Source: Bacteroidales bacterium
GTDB taxonomy: Bacteria; Bacteroidota; Bacteroidia; Bacteroidales; UBA932
Direction of reading: 5' to 3'
DNA: 5,377 bases
NCBI GenBank assembly: GCA_017555925.1
Contig: JAFZFL010000094.1
Location: 1 to 5,377, forward strand
Shown here: in pieces, positions 1 through 5,377 of the stretch
Numbering within the stretch: position 1 is the stretch's first letter
How the letters are laid out: every line of letters starts with the position of its first letter
Made by a program: the position numbers and the translations under genes
Notes under the pieces: generated by a model
The model's input: the letters and a program-made list of their open reading frames with translations, nothing else
What the model was told of the DNA's origin: nothing
Database searches by the model: none

Positions 1-1321
1 CGGCAACAAACGCCTCCTGCATAACCTTTACTGATGATGTCTCGGAGATACGTTTTACAAATAGAATAATAGCCAGAACAAGGCCCACCTCTATAGCTAC
101 TGTAAGGTCAATTATTACAGTAAGGAAGAATGTGATCAAAAGTACGGCTACATCTGATTTGTCGCCTTTGAGAAGGTATTTGAAGGTTCTCCACTCACTC
201 ATGTTGTATGCGACCATAACAAGGATTGCGGCAAGACATCCAAGTGGAATATATACAGCGTATGGCATCAGGAACAGGAAGATAAGCAAAAGTACAATTG
301 CATGAACTATACCTGCTACAGGACTCTTTCCTCCGTTGTTGATATTTGCCATAGTTCTTGCAAGTGCTCCTGTTGCAGGAATACCGCCAAAGAATGGGGT
401 AATGATGTTGGCTACACCCTGACCGATAAGCTCGGTGTTTGAGTTGTGTTTTTTACCTGTAACACCATCGGCCACCATAGCTGCCAACAATGACTCAATA
501 GCACACAACAGGGCAATTGTAAATGCCGGCTGGAACATGCTTTGGACTGTATCCCATGTGATATTAGGAGCAGTTGGTTTAGGTATCTCAATGCCGTTTG
601 CAAGTTCAGGGAATTTGCTGCCAATTGTTGCAAACTCAATTCCTGCATAGTTGGCCAAGAGTACCGAAGCACCTGTGCCAATGATAATGGCAATTAGAGA
701 GCCTGGAACCTTGTTGGTTACTTTAGGCCAGAATATAATTATAAGCAAGCAACCCAAACTCAAAAGGAACTCGCTCAAATTGAAAGTGCTCAAATGGCTG
801 AAGTAGGCCCCCCATTGTGGAATGAACTCACTCGGAAGGTTCTCAATGGTAAGACCAAGGAAATCTTTTACCTGAGTTGAGAAGATAACCACGGCAATAC
901 CGCTGGTAAAACCTACAACAATAGGATAGGGGATAAATTTGATAATGTTACCAAGTTTGAAGAGACCCATCAGTACGAGCAGTATTCCTGCAAGTACGGT
1001 AGCTATGATAAGTCCCGATATTCCATACTGGGCAACAATACCATATACAATTACAATAAAGGCACCTGTAGGACCACCAATAAGGAAGTGGGAACCTCCA
1101 AGCAGTGAGACAAGAAAACCTGCAACAACGGCTGTAATAAGACCCTGTTGTGGAGATACGCCTGAAGCAATACCAAATGCAATGGCAAGAGGCAGTGCTA
1201 TGATACCAACAATGATACCGGCAATAAGGTCGGAGGTGAAGGCCTCTTTGGAGTAGCTCCCTTTCTTGAAGTTTTCAAGAATTTTTGGCTGAAACACTTC
1301 AGCCAGATTGAATTTTGCCAT
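1..1321 (-). CDS. SulP-family inorganic anion transporter (3' end cut by window edge)
   Basis: This is a secondary transporter of the SulP/SLC26 family, expected in the inner membrane, carrying sulfate, bicarbonate or a related anion. My translation from the ATG at 1321 gives 440 open codons to the left edge with no stop. Family signatures are clear: DLIAGIIVGIIALPLAIAFG at residues 31-50, GGPTGAF at 82-88, PYPIVVGFTSGIAV at 131-144, and FFGGIPATGALARTMANIN around 310-328. Many hydrophobic membrane segments follow one another up to about residue 423. The charged stretch VKRISE at 422-427 probably marks the exit from the membrane domain. SulP proteins usually run to about 550 residues with a cytoplasmic STAS domain, which would lie outside the window. 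It sits 46 bp downstream of the cysteate synthase-like gene with no recognisable promoter between, so co-transcription is likely. Sulfate or sulfite as substrate is inferred only from that neighbour; the family alone equally allows bicarbonate. Confidence 0.93.
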   Translation of the reverse strand, partial: MAKFNLAEVFQPKILENFKKGSYSKEAFTSDLIAGIIVGIIALPLAIAFGIASGVSPQQGLITAVVAGFLVSLLGGSHFLIGGPTGAFIVIVYGIVAQYGISGLIIATVLAGILLVLMGLFKLGNIIKFIPYPIVVGFTSGIAVVIFSTQVKDFLGLTIENLPSEFIPQWGAYFSHLSTFNLSEFLLSLGCLLIIIFWPKVTNKVPGSLIAIIIGTGASVLLANYAGIEFATIGSKFPELANGIEIPKPTAPNITWDTVQSMFQPAFTIALLCAIESLLAAMVADGVTGKKHNSNTELIGQGVANIITPFFGGIPATGALARTMANINNGGKSPVAGIVHAIVLLLIFLFLMPYAVYIPLGCLAAILVMVAYNMSEWRTFKYLLKGDKSDVAVLLITFFLTVIIDLTVAIEVGLVLAIILFVKRISETSSVKVMQEAFVA

Positions 1322-1333
1322 ATAATAAGTATT

Positions 1334-1346
1334 AGATTAATAATCT
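1334..1346. repeat. Short perfect inverted repeat between the synthase and SulP genes
   Basis: AGATTA and TAATCT flank one central base in the 46-bp gap before the SulP start. The 6-bp arms match perfectly but are entirely A/T-rich apart from one G:C pair. The site could be an operator half-site pair or a weak RNA hairpin between the two cistrons. It is not followed by a convincing U-tract on the transcribed strand, so I do not call it a terminator. An element this short can easily arise by chance in AT-rich spacer. Confidence 0.25.
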
Positions 1347-1367
1347 TTTTAAAACGGGCGCAACACT

Positions 1368-2657
1368 CTATTTGAAGAGATCCAAAACCTTTTCAATGAT
1401 GAGTGCAGACTCTTCTGTAGCAGAAATTACAAGGTCGGGTTCTGCCTGAATGTAATCATTCTCACTCTTGAAGCGTTTTTCGCCTCCTCCGGTAATATTG
1501 AGCATTACAACTTCGTCTTTGGAAATTTTGCCGCTTTCAAGGGCCTTTTTCAAGCTGCATACTGCTACAGCTGCAGCAGGATTGATATCTATTCCTTCAA
1601 GCTTCTCAAACATCTCTCCGGCAACTCTCAACTCTTCGTTGGTTACAATTTTAATATCTCCGCCGGTAGCTTTTAGCGCATCATAAAGTCCACCAGCCAA
1701 TGAGTATGGAGGTCTTCTGTTTGAAAGTACTTTTGCATCAATTTCCAATGCACGTTTTACCGCATCCTCCTCATCGTATTGCAACAAGGCTCTGCTATCT
1801 TGTTTGAAAGCGTCATACATTGGTGTGAACGGAATATTCTGTGAAGGAATAAGCTTCATAAGTTTGTTGCCAAAACGTCCGTCCTCAATGAATCTCAAAT
1901 TGGCCTCCCATGCTGCAATTGTTCCTGTGCCGCTTCCTATAGCCTGGAAATAACTGTCGGGAATCTGACCGATATGTTCAACTGCAGAGAGAACTGTTGT
2001 ACTCATACCATCTCTGCGGGCAACATTCTTTGCACCTCCCTCTTCAAGGAAAGCTGCAGATTCACAAACCTTTGCTCCAAGCTGTATAGCATCAAAATAA
2101 TCTGTACCAGCAGGGGTGCATATTATCTTTACACACTTGTTAAGAGGCTTTTTGAACCAGAGTGCATTCATGTTTTCAAAAGGAACTGCAATTACAATAG
2201 GAATGTTGTTTTCTGAACAAACCTGGGCAAAAGCTCTTGCTGTATTGCCGGCAGAGGCCACAACAAGTATTCTCTTCTCATCCTCGGGAAGTCTACCGCA
2301 TACAGAATAGGCCTCTGTCTCTTTGAATGAGCAGGTATTCATTCCGGCACCCTTTTCAGGCCAGTAGCCCGAAAATGTTATATAAAGATTGCTCAGGCCA
2401 AACTCTTTGGCTAAAGCCTCGCTTTTGTAGGTAACAGGTGCGCATGAGCCTTCAAGCGCCCTTTGGACAGGTAACCAGTCGGCATATTTGTACAGGCCGT
2501 AGCTGTTGTCCTTGAACTCTATCTGTTTTTTATCATAAATGGCCCTTACCAATGAAGCAGAAGAGCACTCCTTGTCATTTAATGCCCAGCCTGTATCTTC
2601 AAATGTACGGCCTGTTGCAACTGTATGCAACTTATATCCAGTTGGTTTTATTTCCAT
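1368..2657 (-). CDS. Cysteate synthase-like PLP enzyme (threonine synthase superfamily)
   Basis: This 429-residue fold-type II PLP enzyme is predicted to make L-cysteate from O-phosphoserine and sulfite, releasing phosphate, in the cytoplasm. SFKE at 110-113 supplies the likely PLP Schiff-base lysine, K112. SAGNTARAFA at 135-144 is the cofactor/substrate loop, and GSGTG at 241-245 is the PLP phosphate-binding loop. Blocks I recall from the Methanosarcina cysteate synthase recur here: VTYKSEALAKEFGLSNLYI (75-93), FSGYWPEKGA (95-104), EGGAKNVARRDGM (206-218), YFQAIGSGTG (236-245), EDGRFG (258-263), NRRPPYSLAGGLYDAL (313-328) and LNITGGG (386-392). It does not resemble the usual Bacteroidota ThrC. 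The N-terminal region, where relatives carry a CxxCG zinc-ribbon-like motif, reads HTVATG at 11-16. The ATG at 2657 follows a predicted promoter closely and has only a weak AT-rich ribosome site. Generic threonine synthase is the main alternative call. In Bacteroidota, cysteate would most plausibly feed sulfonolipid synthesis. Confidence 0.85.
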   Translation of the reverse strand: MEIKPTGYKLHTVATGRTFEDTGWALNDKECSSASLVRAIYDKKQIEFKDNSYGLYKYADWLPVQRALEGSCAPVTYKSEALAKEFGLSNLYITFSGYWPEKGAGMNTCSFKETEAYSVCGRLPEDEKRILVVASAGNTARAFAQVCSENNIPIVIAVPFENMNALWFKKPLNKCVKIICTPAGTDYFDAIQLGAKVCESAAFLEEGGAKNVARRDGMSTTVLSAVEHIGQIPDSYFQAIGSGTGTIAAWEANLRFIEDGRFGNKLMKLIPSQNIPFTPMYDAFKQDSRALLQYDEEDAVKRALEIDAKVLSNRRPPYSLAGGLYDALKATGGDIKIVTNEELRVAGEMFEKLEGIDINPAAAVAVCSLKKALESGKISKDEVVMLNITGGGEKRFKSENDYIQAEPDLVISATEESALIIEKVLDLFK

Positions 2658-2682
2658 AATTTATAGTTTTTCAAAAGGTTGG

Positions 2683-2713
2683 CAAAAGTAAGTCATTTTG
2701 CTCTTTTTTCAAA
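2683..2713 (-). promoter_or_regulatory. Bacteroidetes-type promoter for the synthase-sulP unit
   Basis: Reading the minus strand, TTTG at 2713-2710 is followed after exactly 19 bases by TACTTTTG at 2690-2683. This matches the Bacteroidetes housekeeping consensus of a -33 TTTG and a -7 TAnnTTTG separated by 19-21 bases. Transcription should begin a few bases downstream, near 2680-2675, leaving a leader of roughly 20 nt before the ATG at 2657. It lies in the 75-bp gap after the Hdr-like operon, and no strong terminator is visible there. The synthase and transporter may therefore be expressed from this site as well as by read-through. Confidence 0.6.
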
Positions 2714-2732
2714 GACAAATCATATTGCAATT

Positions 2733-4544
2733 CTATTTCAAATTGCCGGCAACTGCTTGTGCAATATCAACCACCGGCACTTCACTCTGGTCTGAGAAGG
2801 TCTTCAAACAGAGCGGACAGGCAGTTACAATTTTGTCGGGATTATCAAAAGTAAGAGCCTTCAGTGATTCTTGAGTAATTTTGACCCTATCCTGATAATT
2901 TAGAGTAAGGCTGCCCAGACTGCCTCCGCAACAGATGCTCTCCTTTTTCTCATTGCCGGCTTTTTTAAGCTGGCCAATGGCACTCAATACATTGCGAGGC
3001 TCTTTATATATGTTGCAGCCGCGTCCGAGTTCACAAGGATCGTGATATACAAAACTCTCCTCAGAATTGTTAATTCTAATACGCTTATGATCAATCAGTT
3101 GATTGATATATTGGGTGTGATGCAAAAGTGTGATGCCCTGCAAATTGTACTCCTCCTTAAGAACTTTGAGGCATATAGGGCAGGAGAGTACCACTGTGCT
3201 GCATCCGCTGGATCTGATAAGTTCACGGTTTCTCTGTATAACCTCTTGAGCTGCTGATATTTTACCTGCAAGCATAAGAGGTCTTCCGCAACATACTCCT
3301 CCATCCTTATCTGCAAAAATATACTCTTCTCCTGCCGCATCAAATATAGTGGTCATTGATTTTATTATTGCAGGAGTAAGGTGTGTCATACACCCGGCAA
3401 AGTATAGAATTTTGTTATTCCCGACAATCTCTTGCGGAGCGTGGTGTGCTGCATTGAGGAAACTGTAGTTGTAAGGAAGTTTATCTGTAACCGTTGCCCT
3501 TTGGGCCTGTTTCAATCCGCATGAATCAACTCCTACAGGGCAGAGAGCAACGCATTTGCCGCACATCAGACATTTATCTGCAATCTCATTTATCTTCTTT
3601 CTGTTGTTTCTTCTCTGAAACCTTACAAAATAGACCGAAGAGTATTTGAGGTTCTTCTTTTGCGAGTTCATTGGGCAGGCATCAAGGCAGATACCGCAGC
3701 TTGAACATGAGTAAATCTCGGCTTCTGCAACTCCTTTGCGCGGGTGGTGTATCTTAAGTCCTGCATTTCTGATCAAAATATAAAAAGCCTCTGTAGGAAT
3801 ATGCATATAGCGGCTGAATGGCAGTGCAAGGAAAAAGAGACCCAAAGCAATGGAGTAGGCCCACCAGGTAGGAAGTATGTTCATATCGTTGCCAAGGAAG
3901 TTGGCAAAGAGCATATTTACAGGTTTTGTAAGGAAGCTTCCTCCGCTGATTCCTGCTGTAAAACCCTCCGCAAGCAGACGTAGCGGAAATATTGACCAGA
4001 GACACCAGAGGGCCACTCTGTCGGCGAAGCAAGGCTTGGTAGTTCTTCTCATTCCCAACGCGGTAGACCTTACCCTTTTGTACATGGCAAGGCCAATGCC
4101 GCTAAGTACCATAAGAAGGAAAAGGTCCATCAAAAAGAAGAAGACAGCTCCCTTGAGGGTTGCATTCTGCTCTGCAACAAAGAACCTGTAAAAAACCGGG
4201 TAGTAGAGGATTCCGTTTCTTTGAGGTACGAACAGCATAACTTCTATGTGTCCCAATAGAATAAGCATGAACCAACCGAATGCAATACTGGCATGCATAT
4301 AGCCAAGCAGGGCATTGCGCTTGAAAATTTTTATATGCAGAAGACAATCACAAATGATGTCCCGTACATTTTTGAACATAATTGTAGGATTGGCAAGGGA
4401 GATGAAGAACTTCTTTCTGTCGCTCCCCGGAATAGCTCTGAATACCCTTACCATTGCTATAGCAAGGTATATGAGTATAAATACCATTCCTATCATAAAA
4501 GGCAGTACAAATGGGTCGTAGCCGCCTGCAATTCTCTCTCTCAT
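2733..4544 (-). CDS. Membrane Hdr-like oxidoreductase: HdrE/DsrM cytochrome b + 2x[4Fe-4S] + two CCG domains (HdrD)
   Basis: This 603-residue protein is a membrane-anchored electron-transfer subunit that probably links the menaquinone pool to iron-sulfur and thiol/disulfide-type chemistry. Residues 1-250 hold about five membrane helices (roughly 12-34, 81-105, 131-154, 177-195, 225-244). H84, H99 and H248 are candidate haem b ligands, as in NarI/DsrM/HdrE. A dicluster ferredoxin domain follows, with C280-C283-C286-C290 and C325-C328-C331-C335. Two complete CCG domains end the protein. The first has C385, CCG at 418-420 and C455-x-x-C458; the second has C504, CCG at 538-540 and C576-x-x-C579. 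Cysteine spacings of 32/35 and 33/36 residues fit the HdrB/HdrD pattern for noncubane [4Fe-4S] clusters. The start overlaps the stop of the HdrC-like gene by one base (TAATG), arguing for translational coupling and a shared complex. DsrMK and HmeCD are related arrangements normally split over two genes. The physiological electron acceptor or donor is unknown. Confidence 0.9.
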   Translation of the reverse strand: MRERIAGGYDPFVLPFMIGMVFILIYLAIAMVRVFRAIPGSDRKKFFISLANPTIMFKNVRDIICDCLLHIKIFKRNALLGYMHASIAFGWFMLILLGHIEVMLFVPQRNGILYYPVFYRFFVAEQNATLKGAVFFFLMDLFLLMVLSGIGLAMYKRVRSTALGMRRTTKPCFADRVALWCLWSIFPLRLLAEGFTAGISGGSFLTKPVNMLFANFLGNDMNILPTWWAYSIALGLFFLALPFSRYMHIPTEAFYILIRNAGLKIHHPRKGVAEAEIYSCSSCGICLDACPMNSQKKNLKYSSVYFVRFQRRNNRKKINEIADKCLMCGKCVALCPVGVDSCGLKQAQRATVTDKLPYNYSFLNAAHHAPQEIVGNNKILYFAGCMTHLTPAIIKSMTTIFDAAGEEYIFADKDGGVCCGRPLMLAGKISAAQEVIQRNRELIRSSGCSTVVLSCPICLKVLKEEYNLQGITLLHHTQYINQLIDHKRIRINNSEESFVYHDPCELGRGCNIYKEPRNVLSAIGQLKKAGNEKKESICCGGSLGSLTLNYQDRVKITQESLKALTFDNPDKIVTACPLCLKTFSDQSEVPVVDIAQAVAGNLK

Positions 4545-4546
4545 TA
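4542..4546 (-). other. TAATG stop/start overlap (HdrC-like to membrane subunit)
   Basis: On the minus strand the TAA ending the HdrC-like gene shares its final A with the ATG of the 603-residue subunit. Overlaps of this kind usually mean translational reinitiation and matched subunit amounts. The preceding bases (AAAAAG) are only a weak Shine-Dalgarno site, consistent with coupling. Confidence 0.85.
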
Positions 4547-4876
4547 CTTTTTGGTGTTGTATATTTTATTAATTGACAATAAGAGGTTTCTGGTATTGAT
4601 AGCCCTTGGGCATACCATAAAGCATTTGCCGCACAGAAGGCAGGATTGCACATACTCAAGAGCCTGTTTTTCCTGACCGTTCTGCAGGTATAAGATGGCA
4701 CTTCTCAAACTTGTTTTTGTAAATTTGCCGGCAGTGCAGCTTGCTGTACAGGAGCCGCAGGCCATACATTTGAGCACATCGGGTTCAAGCGCCACAAGCC
4801 TGTTCCATTTCTCCTTGTCAAAGAGGTTAAGATCTACCCTTGAACTTGGAGTAAGTGTGTATCCGAACTTTGCCAT
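4544..4876 (-). CDS. HdrC-like protein with two [4Fe-4S] motifs
   Basis: This 110-residue soluble electron-transfer subunit resembles HdrC of heterodisulfide reductase and the ferredoxin part of QmoC. Two CxxCxxCxxxC motifs are present: C37, C40, C43, C47 and C79, C82, C85, C89, the second followed by proline. An amphipathic helix-rich linker separates them (about residues 54-76), as is usual in HdrC, where the two motifs are further apart than in small bacterial ferredoxins. There is no signal peptide or membrane segment, so it should be cytoplasmic. It overlaps the flavoprotein gene upstream and the membrane-subunit gene downstream by one base each. It most likely passes electrons between the FAD subunit and the membrane or CCG subunit. 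The ATG at 4876 is supported by that TAATG overlap and a nearby purine-rich AAAGAG. Confidence 0.92.
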   Translation of the reverse strand: MAKFGYTLTPSSRVDLNLFDKEKWNRLVALEPDVLKCMACGSCTASCTAGKFTKTSLRSAILYLQNGQEKQALEYVQSCLLCGKCFMVCPRAINTRNLLLSINKIYNTKK

Positions 4877-4878
4877 TA
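4874..4878 (-). other. TAATG stop/start overlap (HdrA-like to HdrC-like)
   Basis: The TAA of the flavoprotein gene shares one base with the ATG of the HdrC-like gene, the same arrangement as at the next junction. This supports one polycistronic unit encoding a single complex and fixes the HdrC-like start codon. Confidence 0.85.
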
Positions 4879-5377
4879 CTCTTTGTTTTTAATATAGTTG
4901 TGAATTGCCAATGCTGCAGCGCGGGCTTCGTGCAGGGTGTCAGGCAATGTTTTTGGTCCTGTGCAGGCTCCGGCAAAGAAGATGCCGTTCCTGTCGCTCT
5001 CCTGTAGTGAGTATATAGTGTCTTTGCAGGTAAAGAAACCATCTTCATCGCTTTTAAGGCTCATCATGCTTCCAACCCTTTTTCCTGTAGCGCAGTTGGT
5101 CATACCGCTCATTAAGACCAGCAGGTCCAGGGTAACTTTTATTGGTTTTCCACTTAAGGTATCTTCTGCCTTTACAATAAGTTGCTTGTTTATATCCTCT
5201 GCCACTTCCGACACTCTTCCCCTTATGAATCTTACTCCGCAATCTTTTTGCGCTTTAAGGTAAAGATCCTCATATCCGCGTCCGAACATCCTCAAATCCA
5301 TATAGAAACAATAGACCTGTGCATCTGGAAAAGCCTCTTTAACCTCACAAGCCTGTTTTACGGCTGTGGCACAACAC
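4876..5377 (-). CDS. HdrA/QmoA-like FAD-dependent subunit (C-terminal part; 5' end outside window)
   Basis: The reading frame stays open to the right edge, giving the last 166 residues; the ATG at 5301 is internal, not the start. The fragment opens with CCATAVKQA, which matches the end of the HdrA motif of the type CSxxCCxxAxKQA, whose cysteines bind the cluster beside the flavin. It continues with the HdrA hallmark YCFYMDLRMFGRGYEDLYLK (fragment residues 22-41). LDLLVLMSGM around 104-113 and GIFFAGACTGPKTLPDTL around 137-154 belong to the FAD-binding fold. The protein ends about 20 residues later, with none of the C-terminal ferredoxin clusters of canonical HdrA. That shorter layout resembles QmoA of sulfate reducers. 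It should be the flavin subunit of the complex formed with the two downstream gene products, and it overlaps the HdrC-like start by one base. Confidence 0.9.
   Translation of the reverse strand, partial: CCATAVKQACEVKEAFPDAQVYCFYMDLRMFGRGYEDLYLKAQKDCGVRFIRGRVSEVAEDINKQLIVKAEDTLSGKPIKVTLDLLVLMSGMTNCATGKRVGSMMSLKSDEDGFFTCKDTIYSLQESDRNGIFFAGACTGPKTLPDTLHEARAAALAIHNYIKNKE

Noticed and set aside
412..1256. Open frames on either strand within the SulP gene, such as 412-693 and 939-1256
   Set aside because: They overlap a clear SulP reading frame on the minus strand, and their translations show no recognisable domain. They are shadow frames.
2658..2732. A terminator after the membrane-subunit gene
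   Set aside because: Only very short complementary stretches (ATTGCAAT; CTTT with AAAG) are present, without a GC-rich stem followed by a T-run on the transcribed strand.
4293..4701. Open frames at 4293-4676 (+) and 4348-4701 (-) spanning the HdrC/membrane-subunit junction
   Set aside because: They lie across two well-supported overlapping genes and have low-complexity, cysteine-scattered translations without motif spacing.
525..4735. Repeated TGCCGGC words scattered through the window
   Set aside because: They fall inside coding regions in different contexts, without regular spacing, and look like ordinary codon composition rather than a repeat family.
4876..5301. A complete 141-residue protein starting at the ATG at 5301
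   Set aside because: The frame continues upstream to the window edge through CCATAVKQA, a conserved HdrA motif, so 5301 is an internal methionine.
1..5377. CRISPR arrays, tRNA/rRNA genes, insertion sequences or attachment sites
   Set aside because: The window is nearly all assigned coding sequence. I saw no direct repeat arrays, transposase motifs or cloverleaf-like stretches in the two short gaps.

Overview
The window comes from a Bacteroidota chromosome, most likely Bacteroidales. The grounds are moderate GC, compact same-strand genes with weak Shine-Dalgarno sites, an exact match to the Bacteroidetes promoter form (TTTG, 19 bases, TAnnTTTG), and the style of the encoded proteins. I cannot name the genus from this sequence. 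All five genes lie on the minus strand, so transcription runs from the right edge to the left, and almost the whole window is coding. The only gaps are 75 bp (2658-2732) and 46 bp (1322-1367).

In transcription order, the first block (5377 to 2733) is a tightly coupled operon for a heterodisulfide-reductase-like (Hdr-like) electron-transfer complex. It holds the C-terminal part of an HdrA/QmoA-type flavoprotein, a 110-residue HdrC-type protein with two [4Fe-4S] motifs, and a 603-residue fusion of an HdrE/DsrM-type membrane cytochrome b domain, a two-cluster ferredoxin domain and two HdrD-type CCG domains. Both junctions are TAATG stop/start overlaps.

The second block starts at a predicted promoter in the 75-bp gap. 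It encodes a PLP enzyme that would commonly be labelled threonine synthase but reads much more like the methanogen-type cysteate synthase (O-phosphoserine + sulfite -> cysteate + phosphate). It is followed by a SulP-family anion transporter cut by the left edge before its STAS domain.

Working model (inference): the window is part of a sulfonate-forming pathway. SulP would import sulfate or a related anion. The Hdr/Qmo-like membrane complex would exchange electrons between the quinone pool and a sulfur-metabolising partner, perhaps an APS or sulfite-forming enzyme encoded beyond the right edge. The synthase would then fix sulfite into cysteate. In Bacteroidota the obvious sink for cysteate is capnine-type sulfonolipid. 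The pairing of cysteate synthase with an Hdr module also recalls coenzyme M metabolism in methanogens. The protein families are well supported; the pathway link between the two blocks is a hypothesis.
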